A stretch of 64,000 nucleotides of DNA, from NCBI GenBank assembly GCA_900545545.1, contig UQZO01000001.1, positions 494,590 to 558,589 on the forward strand, in the 5' to 3' direction. Numbering within the stretch: the stretch's first letter is position 1; every line of letters begins with the position of its first letter. Below, in pieces: positions 34,574 to 43,165 of this stretch. This stretch comes from an uncultured Subdoligranulum sp. (GTDB lineage: Bacteria; Bacillota; Clostridia; Oscillospirales; Ruminococcaceae). The position numbers and the translations under genes are program-made. The notes under the pieces were generated by a model. That model had not been told where the DNA came from. It saw nothing but the letters and a program-made list of their open reading frames with translations, and made no database searches.

Positions 34574-34601
34574 CAAAAATGGGGAAGGCATTGCCCTCCC
34601 C
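34574..34601 (-). terminator. terminator after rpmF
   Basis: GGGGAGGGC-AAT-GCCTTCCCC stem followed by ATTTTTG on the minus strand. Only 35 bases separate it from the DUF512 start, and no promoter was seen there, so partial read-through into DUF512-der-plsY is likely. Confidence 0.85.
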
Positions 34602-34612
34602 TAGCAAGAAAC

Positions 34613-34798
34613 TTACGCTTCCTTCTTGATGACTTCCTGGCCTTTGTAGTAGCCACACTTGCCGCAAACCTTATGGGGAACCTTCAGTTCGCCACACTGC
34701 GGGCACTTCACCAGCGTCGGCGCCTCCAGTTTCCAGACATTAGAGCGACGTTTGTCGCGGCGGGCTTGAGAATGCTTTCTCTTGGGTACGATAGCCAT
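34613..34798 (-). CDS. rpmF: 50S ribosomal protein L32
   Basis: 61-residue ribosomal protein. The start AIVPKRKHSQARRDKRR and the zinc-ribbon cysteines (CPQC, CGKC) are diagnostic of the cysteine-containing C+ form. It follows the yceD gene after 24 bases, a pairing conserved across bacteria. Confidence 0.97.
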   Translation of the reverse strand: MAIVPKRKHSQARRDKRRSNVWKLEAPTLVKCPQCGELKVPHKVCGKCGYYKGQEVIKKEA

Positions 34799-34822
34799 AA
34801 TCGGACACCTCCTTGGTGAAAT

Positions 34823-35323
34823 TCAACTAAGCAGTTGTTTTAATATGCTAAGCCGAGCATCTACAGGGGCAGCATTGTCTGCCGGCTGGCAGGAACATCC
34901 TGCCGCCTTCTTCTTGCCGCAGATGGGGCATAGGCCTTGGCAATCGGCGCTGCAAAGCAGTACCGGTGGAACCTCGAAAATCAATTCCTGGAACACCAGT
35001 TCGTTGAGATCGAGACAGCCTTTTTCATGGCAGGGCAATTCAAAATCAGGATCTTCCACATCACGCTGCCGAACCAGATATTCCCGCTCGAAATTATATT
35101 CGTTGTGGATCGGTTCCAGGCACCGTGCACACTCAGCATCGACTTTTGCCTTTACACACAAGAGCAACGCCGCGCCATCAGTGGTGGGCGTTGCCGAAAA
35201 GTCACACTCTGCCGGGGCGGCCAACGTAAAGCCGCCAAAGTCTGCCTGCGAAAGATCCGCCAGAAAATGTACCTTATAAGGTACTCTGGCGTTTTCCAGA
35301 AAGGATTGCAGATCAAATTGCAT
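34823..35323 (-). CDS. yceD: YceD/DUF177 family protein
   Basis: 166-residue DUF177 protein usually co-transcribed with rpmF and linked to 23S rRNA accumulation. Visible marks are CARCLEPI (C-x-x-C pair near 84), FEREYLVRQ and the cysteine-rich end CSADCQGLCPICGKKKAAGC. The ATG at 35323 (MQFDLQSFL) is four codons inside the longest frame and has AGGTG four bases upstream. Confidence 0.92.
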   Translation of the reverse strand: MQFDLQSFLENARVPYKVHFLADLSQADFGGFTLAAPAECDFSATPTTDGAALLLCVKAKVDAECARCLEPIHNEYNFEREYLVRQRDVEDPDFELPCHEKGCLDLNELVFQELIFEVPPVLLCSADCQGLCPICGKKKAAGCSCQPADNAAPVDARLSILKQLLS

Positions 35324-35349
35324 AGTACACCTCAAAAGGTTGCTTAAAT

Positions 35350-35378
35350 AGTATACACAAGTGATAAGGGCTTGTCAA
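35350..35378 (-). promoter_or_regulatory. sigma-A promoter of yceD-rpmF
   Basis: TTGACA (35373-35378), 17-base spacer, TATACT with upstream TGTG (35350-35355) on the minus strand; near-consensus. Confidence 0.88.
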
Positions 35379-35421
35379 CAAGAAAAACGCAAAAAAATGC
35401 GATTTTTTTCGGTTTTTTCGC

Positions 35422-35457
35422 AAAAAGCAGGGCGGGAAAGCATCTTCCCCGCCCTGC
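35422..35457 (-). terminator. terminator after the small P-loop gene
   Basis: GCAGGGCGGG / CCCGCCCTGC 10-bp stem with an 11-base loop and a TTTTT tail on the minus strand. Confidence 0.9.
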
Positions 35458-35483
35458 TGTGTTCATCGGATCGTTATCTGTGC

Positions 35484-35888
35484 TCAGATCACGTATTTTT
35501 TCAGATCGGCAGGCAGCTCCTCCGCGTTCGCAGAAACTGTAACCACGACCTCGATATTGCTGGTAATCTTATCGATGGCCTTCAGAACCTTCTCGGCAGC
35601 CTCCAGGTCATGATCGATGATACGCAGAATACCGTCGATAAAGAGCTCGGTAATATCGTAGTTACCGGCCAGCACGCCAGCAACAAAGCCGTACAGCATA
35701 TCCGCACCGACAACACCGTACTCGTCCACATCTACCAGACGGGCGGCATGGTTGATTTCGGTGGTGAGCTTCATGCACTTCTCAATGACAACGATATTGC
35801 CGGAAGTGGTCTTGGTCGCCTTGTCGATCATGTCAATCATGGTCTTGGTCTTGCCAGAGCCTTTGGTTCCAACAATCAGTTTCAGCAT
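35484..35888 (-). CDS. small P-loop ATP-binding protein of unknown function
   Basis: 134 residues. Walker A GTKGSGKTKT (7-16) stands at the extreme N-terminus. A hydrophobic strand ending in D (ITELFIDGI, about 80-88) may be Walker B. The rest is alternating strand and helix ending VSANAEELPADLKKYVI. It resembles the short PilT/twitching-like ATP-binding proteins annotated in Clostridia. It follows pgi by 49 bases and precedes a strong terminator, so it is probably co-transcribed with pgi. Function unknown. Confidence 0.82.
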   Translation of the reverse strand: MLKLIVGTKGSGKTKTMIDMIDKATKTTSGNIVVIEKCMKLTTEINHAARLVDVDEYGVVGADMLYGFVAGVLAGNYDITELFIDGILRIIDHDLEAAEKVLKAIDKITSNIEVVVTVSANAEELPADLKKYVI

Positions 35889-35937
35889 AAGGGGGTACCT
35901 CCTTTATTCGTAGGCGCCTTGCGGGCGCGAGTTTCCG

Positions 35938-37272
35938 TCAGTCCTGCAGCTTGGCTTCCAGTTCTGCCTTGCGGTCCTCGTAGCCGGGTTTGCCGAGCAG
36001 AGCAAACATATTCTTCTTGTAGCTCTCGACACCGGGCTGATCGAACGGGTTAACGGACAGCAGATAGCCGGACACTGCACATGCCTTCCAGAAGAAGTAG
36101 ATCAACTCGCCAACGTCATGGGCATTGAGGTTGTCCACCTCGATGACTCCCAGCGGAACACCACCGTCGGTGTGTGCGAGAATCGTACCTTCCATCGCCT
36201 TGCGGTTGACAATGCTCATGTTCTGTTCTGCCAGGAAGTTCAGACCATCGAAGTTGCCTTCCAGCGGTTCGATATAGAAGTCCTCGCGGGTGTTCTTGAT
36301 ATCCACATAGGTTTCAAACATCACACGGCTGCCGTCCTGCAGAAACTGGCCCATGGAATGCAGGTCGGTGGAGAAGATGCAGGAAGTCGGCATCAGGCCC
36401 TTCTGGTCCTTGCCCTCGCTCTCGCCGAAGAGCTGCTTATACCACTCGTTCATCATGGTAAAATCAGGCTCAAAGCATGCCAGCGTTTCAACACTCTTGC
36501 CCTTGCGGTACAGGATGTTGCGGGTCATGGCGTAACGATAGGCATCGTTGTCCATGCTGCATTTGCCGAATTTCTCGCGGCCGTCAGCTGCGCCCTGCAT
36601 GAGCTCATCAATGTCGATGCCAGCGCAGGCGATAGGCAACAGGCCCACGGCGGTCAGCACAGAGTAGCGGCCACCTACATCATCGGGTACGACGAAGGTC
36701 GGCCAGCCCTGCTCGTTAGCCAGCTGTTTGAGGGTGCCTTTGGCACGGTCGGTAGTAGCGTAAATACGCTTGTTGGCTTCTTCGGGGCCAACAGAATCTT
36801 CCAACAGCTTGCGCAGCACACGGAAGGCAAGCGCCGTCTCGGTGGTAGTACCAGACTTGGAAATGACGTTGATGGAAAAACGTTTGCCCTTCGTCAGCTT
36901 GATGATGTCGTTGAGCGCGGTCGGAGAAATGGTGTTGCCGCAGAAGTAAATCTTCAGGCCGTCATCCAGCTCGTTGTGATACAGGCCGCGAACAGCCTCC
37001 ACCACTGCGCGTGCGCCCAGGTAAGAACCGCCGATACCAGCGACGAGCAGCACATCGGAATCCGAACGGATTTTCTGAGCCGCTTCTTTGATGCGGGCGA
37101 ATTCTTCCTTGTCATAAGTAACAGGCAGGTCAAGCCAGCCCAGGAAATCATTGCCGAAACCGGTCTTGGTTTCCAACTGCTTATGGGCCAACTCGACCTG
37201 CGGATAGATCGCCTCATATTCTTCAGGACGGATGAATTTTGCAAGATGCTTGCCGTTAAATTTAACAGCCAT
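35938..37272 (-). CDS. pgi: glucose-6-phosphate isomerase
   Basis: 444-residue glycolytic enzyme (glucose 6-phosphate to fructose 6-phosphate). SIS-domain sugar-phosphate segments GIGGSYLGARA (about 79-89) and VISKSGTTTETA (136-147) are visible, as is the TDLHSMGQFLQDG segment with the catalytic region and a final lysine-containing GVESYKKNMFALLGKPG. Shorter bacterial form typical of Firmicutes. GGAGG precedes the ATG. Confidence 0.97.
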   Translation of the reverse strand: MAVKFNGKHLAKFIRPEEYEAIYPQVELAHKQLETKTGFGNDFLGWLDLPVTYDKEEFARIKEAAQKIRSDSDVLLVAGIGGSYLGARAVVEAVRGLYHNELDDGLKIYFCGNTISPTALNDIIKLTKGKRFSINVISKSGTTTETALAFRVLRKLLEDSVGPEEANKRIYATTDRAKGTLKQLANEQGWPTFVVPDDVGGRYSVLTAVGLLPIACAGIDIDELMQGAADGREKFGKCSMDNDAYRYAMTRNILYRKGKSVETLACFEPDFTMMNEWYKQLFGESEGKDQKGLMPTSCIFSTDLHSMGQFLQDGSRVMFETYVDIKNTREDFYIEPLEGNFDGLNFLAEQNMSIVNRKAMEGTILAHTDGGVPLGVIEVDNLNAHDVGELIYFFWKACAVSGYLLSVNPFDQPGVESYKKNMFALLGKPGYEDRKAELEAKLQD

Positions 37273-37306
37273 ATTTCGCTCCTCCTTTTATGTTTTGATT
37301 GTCTTC

Positions 37307-37335
37307 ATGATACCGTTTTGTGTCGGTATTGTCAA
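37307..37335 (-). promoter_or_regulatory. sigma-A promoter of pgi
   Basis: TTGACA (37330-37335), 17-base spacer, TATCAT (37307-37312) on the minus strand, 34 bases before the pgi ATG. Confidence 0.85.
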
Positions 37336-37382
37336 GCAAATGTCCGCGATTTTTTTCGACTTTTTCATGAACTTTGCACAAA

Positions 37383-38603
37383 TTACACGCTACAAAGTGC
37401 CAAACTGTGCAGCAACCGCCCGAAGCAATAGCCAAAACTCAGCGCACTTACATCTTCTGCAGCCATAATCGAAAACGTCTGCAATTCAGTATCGCCATTT
37501 TTAAGGTGCACTGTACCGACCTGTGTGCCCGCTGCAACAGGAGCTTCAAGCTTTTCAGGCAGTTCCACCGTTACATCCAGCGTTTCCACCTGGCCCTTGG
37601 GCATCAGGCACTTTTGCGGGGCATCATACTGCAGAGAAACTAGGTCGCTTGTGCCGCGCACCACAGGGAGTGACTGCGGTGCATCAGACGGCAGTTCTGC
37701 GGTAATGTTCTCATAATTGGCAAACCCGTAATCCAGCAGCGTGGTAGCCGCTTCAAAGCGTTCCTTGCCGGAAGCCGACCCCAGCACCACGGCAATAAGG
37801 CGAAGTCCATCGCGTTCGGCGCTGGCCGAGATACAGACGCCAGCCTTGCTCGTGGTGCCCGTTTTTAGCCCGGTGATGCCGCTGTAGCTTTTCAGCAACT
37901 TGTTCGTGTTCACCAGCTGGGTAGCCCCGTCGCGCAAGGTGTCGGTCCAAATCGAGCAATAATCGCGGACCTCCGTGTGGTGCAGCAGCATTTCCCGGCT
38001 CATGGTGGCCACATCCCGTGCGCTGGAAAGATGCCCTTCCTGATCCAGGCCGCAGGCATTCTCAAAATGCGTGTTGGTCATGCCAAGCTGTTCGGCCATT
38101 TCATTCATCATCTGGACGAAAGCCGGCTCGCTGCCGCCCACATACTCAGCCACCGCTACCGCTGCATCGTTGGCGCTGGACACACAGATCGCTTTCAGCA
38201 TATCGCCCAGCGTCATCTGCTCTCCTGGCTCCAGCCAGATCTGGCTGCCGCCCATGCTGTAAGCGTGTTCACTGATGGGGACGAAATCATCCTCCGAAAT
38301 CTTTCCGCTTTCCAACGCCTGAAACGTCAGCAGCAGTGTCATCACTTTAGTGATGGACGCAATGGGACGCTGCTCATCGGCGTTTTTTTCATATAGTACC
38401 GTACCGGAGTCCTCATCTATCAGGATCGCAGCCGCGCAGGGCACATCAAACTCTTCGACTCCAGCCGGCACGATTTGGCTCTGCACAGATTCCGCCGTCT
38501 CTGCCGTAGCGGCCGCGGGCACCTCGACTTCGGCATAGGCGCGCAAGATCGAGAACAACACCAGCGCCAGGCACAACACAATTGTCACGCCACGTTTTTT
38601 CAT
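37383..38603 (-). CDS. serine-type D-Ala-D-Ala carboxypeptidase (DacA/DacF type)
   Basis: 406-residue penicillin-binding protein 5-like enzyme that trims peptidoglycan stem peptides. A signal peptide (1-24, ending RAYA) is followed by catalytic S83-x-x-K86 (SITK), S143-A-N145 and K247-T-G249, then a C-terminal beta domain (PBP5_C) and a weakly hydrophobic tail (LSFGYCFGRLLHSLALC) that may anchor it as an amphipathic helix. It could be the sporulation-specific DacF or the vegetative DacA; the sequence does not decide. Confidence 0.93.
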   Translation of the reverse strand: MKKRGVTIVLCLALVLFSILRAYAEVEVPAAATAETAESVQSQIVPAGVEEFDVPCAAAILIDEDSGTVLYEKNADEQRPIASITKVMTLLLTFQALESGKISEDDFVPISEHAYSMGGSQIWLEPGEQMTLGDMLKAICVSSANDAAVAVAEYVGGSEPAFVQMMNEMAEQLGMTNTHFENACGLDQEGHLSSARDVATMSREMLLHHTEVRDYCSIWTDTLRDGATQLVNTNKLLKSYSGITGLKTGTTSKAGVCISASAERDGLRLIAVVLGSASGKERFEAATTLLDYGFANYENITAELPSDAPQSLPVVRGTSDLVSLQYDAPQKCLMPKGQVETLDVTVELPEKLEAPVAAGTQVGTVHLKNGDTELQTFSIMAAEDVSALSFGYCFGRLLHSLALCSV

Positions 38604-38669
38604 CGCAACAACACCCCCGCTGTAAAATCAACTTTGGTTAAGCCTATGCGGCGTGTACGGGTTTTAGTA

Positions 38670-38698
38670 TTGCGCTTTGTTACGGTTTCCATTATAAT
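38670..38698 (+). promoter_or_regulatory. promoter of mtaB
   Basis: TTGCGC (38670-38675), 17-base spacer, perfect TATAAT (38693-38698), 45 bases before the ATG. Confidence 0.6.
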
Positions 38699-38743
38699 AA
38701 AGAACGCTATACAACACTGTTTTTATGTAAAGGGATTTAAACC

Positions 38744-40045
38744 ATGCGGGTAACATTTTACACCTTAGGATGCAAGGTCAATCAAAACGAAACTGGTGCA
38801 CTGGCACAGTTGTTTGAGGAGAGCGGTTATACCGTTGTCCCCAACGAAGAAGATGCCGATGTGTATGTAGTCAACAGCTGTACCGTGACAAACTTCGGAG
38901 ATCAGAAAAGCCGCAAATGGCTGCGCCGTGCCAAGCGGGAAAATCCCGGCGCCGTCACCGTATTGACCGGATGCTATCCTCAGGCATTTCCTGAGGAGGC
39001 CGCCGGCATCATGGAAGCCGACGTGGTAACAGGTTCGGGAAATCGCCGGGCAATTCTGCAGGACGTGCAGAAAGTGCTCGACGGCGAGGCGGAGCGTGTA
39101 GTGGATATTCGCCCCCACGAAAAAGGCGAGCGTTTTGAAGAACTGCCGATGGATAAATTCGCAGAACACACCCGCGCCTTTGTCAAAGTGGAAGACGGCT
39201 GCAACCGGCAGTGTGCCTACTGCGTCATCCCCCGTGCCCGCGGCCCGGTGCGCAGCCGCGACGAAGCCAGCATCCTGCAGGAGCTGCACCGTCTGACGGA
39301 ATCCGGCTACAAAGAGATCGTTTTGACCGCCATCAGCCTGCCGAGCTATGGTACCGATACCGGCACAAGCCTGGTGGATCTTGTCGAGAAAGCGGCCGCT
39401 GTGCCGGGGGTCGAGCGGTTGCGCCTGGGCAGCCTTGACCCTGATATGCTGCATGACGATGACATTTTCCGTCTTTCACGCGTTGAGAAACTCTGCCCGC
39501 AGTTCCATTTGAGCTTACAGAGCGGTTGCGACAAGACCCTGCGCGCGATGCGGCGCCCGTATACCACCGCACAATTTGCCGAGATTGCCGAGAAATTGCG
39601 CAGTGCTTTTGGAGCGGATCGCGTCAGCTTTACCACCGATGTGATTGTCGGCTTCCCCGGGGAGACCGAGGTGGATTTCGAGGCCAGCATGGCTTTTGTC
39701 ACGGGGCAGCGGTTCCTGAAGGTGCATGTTTTCCCCTACTCCCGCCGTGAAGGGACCCCGGCCTACGATTATCCCGAACAGGTGCCGGAGCACGAGAAGG
39801 AAGATCGCAGCCGGCGTATGACCGCTGCCGTAGAAGCCGTCCGTGCCGAAGAAGCCGCCCGGATGCAGGGCCGCGCGGCAGATGTTCTGCTGGAAACGCC
39901 GCTTTCCGCAACGCTGTTTACCGGCTACACCAAGCAGTACCTTCCGGTGCTGGTCACTGCGCCCGGCTGCCAAACCGGTGACATCGTAAAAGTCACCTTG
40001 GGTGCATGGGACGGAAAACGCAGCCGCGCCGAGTTGGCAGAATAA
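38744..40045 (+). CDS. mtaB: tRNA t6A37 methylthiotransferase MtaB
   Basis: 433-residue radical SAM enzyme that adds a methylthio group to t6A at position 37 of tRNAs decoding ANN codons. The N-terminal cluster cysteines are C10, C46 and C77; the radical SAM triad is C153-x3-C157-x2-C160 (GCNRQCAYCVIPRARG); a C-terminal TRAM-like domain follows. Opposite strand to its neighbours, between the carboxypeptidase (divergent) and the hydrogenase, with its own promoter and terminator. It acts on the product of the t6A pathway to which the TsaD-like gene is related. Confidence 0.95.
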   Translation: MRVTFYTLGCKVNQNETGALAQLFEESGYTVVPNEEDADVYVVNSCTVTNFGDQKSRKWLRRAKRENPGAVTVLTGCYPQAFPEEAAGIMEADVVTGSGNRRAILQDVQKVLDGEAERVVDIRPHEKGERFEELPMDKFAEHTRAFVKVEDGCNRQCAYCVIPRARGPVRSRDEASILQELHRLTESGYKEIVLTAISLPSYGTDTGTSLVDLVEKAAAVPGVERLRLGSLDPDMLHDDDIFRLSRVEKLCPQFHLSLQSGCDKTLRAMRRPYTTAQFAEIAEKLRSAFGADRVSFTTDVIVGFPGETEVDFEASMAFVTGQRFLKVHVFPYSRREGTPAYDYPEQVPEHEKEDRSRRMTAAVEAVRAEEAARMQGRAADVLLETPLSATLFTGYTKQYLPVLVTAPGCQTGDIVKVTLGAWDGKRSRAELAE

Positions 40046-40081
40046 TTTTTTCTGCAGGCGCCATACAAAAAAGCGGATAGA

Positions 40082-40117
40082 AACAGGGAAAATAATTTTT
40101 ATTTTCCCTGTTTTTTG
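40082..40117 (+). terminator. terminator after mtaB
   Basis: AACAGGGAAAATAA / TATTTTCCCTGTT hairpin followed by TTTTG. Confidence 0.88.
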
Positions 40118-40129
40118 TTGCCTGCCCTC

Positions 40130-40158
40130 TTGCCAAACCAAAGTCTTTTTGGTAAAAT
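40130..40158 (+). promoter_or_regulatory. sigma-A promoter of the hydrogenase gene
   Basis: TTGCCA (40130-40135), 17-base spacer, TAAAAT (40153-40158), each one base off consensus. The roughly 70-base leader contains a short GAGCGG/CCGCTC hairpin. Confidence 0.8.
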
Positions 40159-40235
40159 TTTAACAGGAGCGGTTGTACCTCCGCTCAACGTGTATTTTTG
40201 GAGAAATCGGAGCAACAAAAGAAGGAGCAATCACA

Positions 40236-41759
40236 ATGAGAGGTATTTACACCCCCGTTACGGATATCCGTCGCAAGGTGTTCACCGAAGTTGCGCGCAT
40301 GGCGTACGAAGTCAATGAAATGTCTGACTATGCCAATCTTATGCGTGAACTGCCCTACAAGATCATCCCTGGCGAGGAAGGTTCCCTGCGCAGCAGCATC
40401 TTCCTGGAGAGAGCGATCATCTCGGAGCGCATCCGTCTGGCCATGGGCCTGTCGCTGCGTCCCCTGGACGAGAGCGTTCCTGCCAGCGAAGGCCTGGAGC
40501 ACAGCGTCATCGCGGACAAGTACTATGAGCCGCCGCTGATCAACGTTATCAAGTTTGCCTGCAACCGCTGCCCGGAGAAGATCATCAAGGTTACGGCTAT
40601 GTGCCAGGGCTGTCTGGCACATCCTTGCCAGGAAGTCTGCCCCAAGCACGCCATCAGCTTCCGCAACGGCAAGAGCCACATTGACCAGAGCCTGTGCGTC
40701 AAGTGCGGCCGCTGCGTGAACAGCTGCCCGTACAGCGCCATCGTCAAGACCGAGCGTCCCTGTGCTGCTGCCTGCGGTATGGGCGCCATCCATTCTGACC
40801 AGTACGGCCGTGCCGACATCGATTACGACAAGTGCGTTTCCTGCGGTATGTGCCTTGTCAACTGCCCCTTCGGTGCCATCGTCGATAAAGGCCAGATCTT
40901 CCAGCTGGTTCAGTCCATCAAGCGCGGCGACAAGGTCATCGCCATCGTTGCCCCCGCGTTCATCAACCAGTTCCCCGGCATGACGCCTTCCAAGCTGAAG
41001 GAAGGCATGCGGATGCTGGGCTTCTCGGATGTCGAAGAGGTTGCCATCGGCGCCGACTTGTGCACCATCGACGAAGCCAAAGACTTCATGGAAGAAGTCC
41101 CCTCCAAGCACCCGTTCATGGGCACTTCCTGCTGCCCGGCCTGGAGTGTTATGGCCAAGAAACTCTTCCCCGAGTATGCTGACTGCATCAGCATGACCAT
41201 GACTCCCATGGTTCTGACCGCTCGCCTGATCAAGAAAGAGCATCCGGATTCCCGTATCTGCTTTGTTGGTCCCTGCTCTGCCAAGAAGCTGGAAGCCAGC
41301 CGTCGTTCGGTCCGCAGTGAAGTCGACTTTGTTCTGACCTTCGAGGAACTGATGGGCCTGTTTGAAGCGAAGGAAGTTGATTTCAGCTCTCTGCCCGACA
41401 GCCCGGAAGACGCCTTCAACAGCGCCAGTGCAGACGCCCGTGGCTTTGCCGCTTCCGGTGGTGTTGCCCAGGCGGTCGTTAATGCCATCAAGAAGATTGA
41501 TCCTGACCGTGAGGTCAAGGTTATGAGCGCGCAGGGCCTGGCCGACTGCCGCAAGATGATGATGATGGCCAAAGCTGGCAAGTATAACGGCTATCTGCTG
41601 GAAGGCATGGCCTGCCCCGGTGGCTGCATCGCCGGTGCCGGCACCCTGGCTGATCCTGCCAAGAGCGCTGCCATGCTGAACAAGTACAAGAACGAAGCCA
41701 AGATGAAGAACGCGACGGAAACTCCGTACAAGGATTCCATCAGCTTGCTCAAGTACTAA
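40236..41759 (+). CDS. monomeric [FeFe] hydrogenase, group B type
   Basis: 507-residue H2-metabolising enzyme. After a family-specific N-terminus come many Fe-S cysteines: CNRCP (109-113), CQGC (123-126), two ferredoxin-type sets CVKCGRCVNSCP (154-165) and CVSCGMCLVNCP (200-211). The H-cluster domain follows with L1 TSCCPAW (297-303), L2 GPCSAKKLEA (345-354) and L3 EGMACPGGC (456-464). The GPCxAKKxEA form of L2 is typical of group B rather than group A. The gene stands alone with a promoter and terminator, consistent with a ferredoxin-linked enzyme. GAAGGAG lies eight bases before the ATG. Codon use is noticeably more biased than its neighbours, suggesting high expression. Confidence 0.93.
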   Translation: MRGIYTPVTDIRRKVFTEVARMAYEVNEMSDYANLMRELPYKIIPGEEGSLRSSIFLERAIISERIRLAMGLSLRPLDESVPASEGLEHSVIADKYYEPPLINVIKFACNRCPEKIIKVTAMCQGCLAHPCQEVCPKHAISFRNGKSHIDQSLCVKCGRCVNSCPYSAIVKTERPCAAACGMGAIHSDQYGRADIDYDKCVSCGMCLVNCPFGAIVDKGQIFQLVQSIKRGDKVIAIVAPAFINQFPGMTPSKLKEGMRMLGFSDVEEVAIGADLCTIDEAKDFMEEVPSKHPFMGTSCCPAWSVMAKKLFPEYADCISMTMTPMVLTARLIKKEHPDSRICFVGPCSAKKLEASRRSVRSEVDFVLTFEELMGLFEAKEVDFSSLPDSPEDAFNSASADARGFAASGGVAQAVVNAIKKIDPDREVKVMSAQGLADCRKMMMMAKAGKYNGYLLEGMACPGGCIAGAGTLADPAKSAAMLNKYKNEAKMKNATETPYKDSISLLKY

Positions 41760-41767
41760 TTCCCGAT

Positions 41768-41806
41768 AAAAAACTCCCCGCACAGATTTTGTGCAGGGAG
41801 TTTTTT
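41768..41806. terminator. bidirectional terminator between hydrogenase and rlmH
   Basis: AAAACTCCC-C-GCAC / GTGC-A-GGGAGTTTT hairpin with A and T runs on either side. It abuts the rlmH stop codon and can serve both converging genes. Confidence 0.88.
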
Positions 41807-42290
41807 ATTTATGATATTTCATTCCGGCATTAATTGTGCAGGCCCGGTACAACTGCTCCGTCAGAACAAGACGAGCCAGTTGGTGCGGCAAAGTGATTCG
41901 TCCCAGGCTGATGCGTGCCTGTGCAGCACGCTTGATGCTGTCATCCAATCCGTGGGAGGAACCTATTACAAAGGCAATATCCCCCGCGCCGCTTCCCGCC
42001 CGCTGTGCCAGCAATGCGGCCAGATCTTCACTGGAAATTTGTTTGCCTTCCACGCAAAGAGCCACAAGATACGCGCCTTTTCTTACCGCGTGCAGAATGG
42101 CTTCGCCTTCTTTTTGCAAGGCTTTTTCTATCTGCTTGTCGCTCGCACTTTTATCGGCGATCGATGCCTCGGGCAGCTCTATAATACGGAAATTGCAAAA
42201 GCCGCCCAAACGCTTCTGATACTCCGCTACACCGGCGGCAAAATAGCTGGCATTCAGCTTGCCTACACAAATCAAATCTATATTCTGCAT
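41805..42290 (-). CDS. rlmH: 23S rRNA pseudouridine-1915 N3-methyltransferase RlmH
   Basis: 161-residue SPOUT methyltransferase. VALCVEGKQISSEDLA, FVIGSSHGLDDSIK (SAM knot with GSSHG) and the C-terminal TLPHQLARLVLTEQLYRA with its final YHK are diagnostic. Follows the MBL-fold gene after 12 bases. Confidence 0.96.
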   Translation of the reverse strand: MQNIDLICVGKLNASYFAAGVAEYQKRLGGFCNFRIIELPEASIADKSASDKQIEKALQKEGEAILHAVRKGAYLVALCVEGKQISSEDLAALLAQRAGSGAGDIAFVIGSSHGLDDSIKRAAQARISLGRITLPHQLARLVLTEQLYRACTINAGMKYHK

Positions 42291-42302
42291 GCTCTTCCTG
42301 CC

Positions 42303-43094
42303 TCAAAATTCCAAAAACGGGCTGATGTCGTTCCGGGTCTGCGCCTGAACGATCACGTCACGCCCGGGCTGAATTCCGGCGGCCAGCAAAACATTGTAGA
42401 CTGTGGTCAGCGCCAGCTCCGGCGAGTTGTTAGTCTGGCTCAGGTGGCACAAAGCGAATTTCTTGCATCCTTCCTGGATAAGATCCAGGATTGCAGCTGC
42501 ACACGCCTTATTGTCCAGATGGCCGCGATCACTGGCGATTCGCTTTTTGAGGTAGTAAGGATACGGACCTCCATGCAGGCTGAAAGCATCGTAGTTGGCC
42601 TCCAGCGCCACAAGGTCACATCCCATCAGATTATCTTCCACCACCGGTGTCAGGACACCCAGGTCAGTTGCAATTGCCATTCGGTGCTCATCCGGGGTGA
42701 TAACGCGATAACCACAACAGGGAACGTCGTGGCTGGTGGGAAAAGCCTTTACCCGGAAAGGTCCGACATCCAGCGTTTGTTCCCCATCCACGGCCACCGC
42801 TTCCACAGCCGGAGGCAGTGTACCGCGGGAATCCAGCGTATCCAGTGTATCTGCCCGTGCATATACCGGAACCGGGTATTTTTTCAGAAAGGTATCCAGC
42901 CCCGCCACATGATCGGAGTGTTCATGGGTGATCAGGATGCCGGCACAATCGCTGATGGCAAGATCCAGCTTGCGCAGTGCCGAAAGCGTTGTACGGCAGC
43001 TTTTGCCCATATCCACAAGCAGATATTGTTTGTCCTGCAGGATAAGCCCACAGTTGCCGGACGACCCCGAATACAGGGTGGTAAATAATGCCAT
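42303..43094 (-). CDS. walJ: MBL-fold hydrolase WalJ/YycJ
   Basis: 263-residue metallo-beta-lactamase-fold protein of the YycJ group, usually near the WalKR system and connected with replication/cell division timing or 5'-exonuclease activity. Metal ligands are in THEHSDHVAG, and the conserved N-terminal LYSGSSGN fits the family. The ATG at 43094 is selected because it begins directly at the first strand; the longer frame includes terminator sequence. Downstream of murA but separated from it by a terminator. Confidence 0.92.
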   Translation of the reverse strand: MALFTTLYSGSSGNCGLILQDKQYLLVDMGKSCRTTLSALRKLDLAISDCAGILITHEHSDHVAGLDTFLKKYPVPVYARADTLDTLDSRGTLPPAVEAVAVDGEQTLDVGPFRVKAFPTSHDVPCCGYRVITPDEHRMAIATDLGVLTPVVEDNLMGCDLVALEANYDAFSLHGGPYPYYLKKRIASDRGHLDNKACAAAILDLIQEGCKKFALCHLSQTNNSPELALTTVYNVLLAAGIQPGRDVIVQAQTRNDISPFLEF

Positions 43095-43124
43095 AAAACA
43101 ATCCTCTTTGTTAGAAAATCCCAC

Positions 43125-43154
43125 AAAAAACAGGCCGCCGTTGGGCGGCCCGTT
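43125..43154 (-). terminator. terminator after murA
   Basis: AACGGGCCGCC-CAAC-GGCGGCCTGTT stem (11 pairs including one G-T) ending in TTTTTTG on the minus strand. It lies only about 30 bases upstream of the walJ start. Confidence 0.92.
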
Positions 43155-43165
43155 AAGTTTGCCTT

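Noticed and set aside
38604..38669. Sigma-F promoter for the carboxypeptidase gene
   Set aside because: A GCATA-like box is present but the -10 match is poor, so sporulation-specific control cannot be claimed.
40159..40235. Riboswitch in the hydrogenase leader
   Set aside because: Only a six-base-pair hairpin is visible and no known aptamer core is present.
40185..41783. 532-codon minus-strand open frame opposite the hydrogenase
   Set aside because: The plus-strand gene has complete H-cluster motifs; the antisense frame results from its biased codon use.
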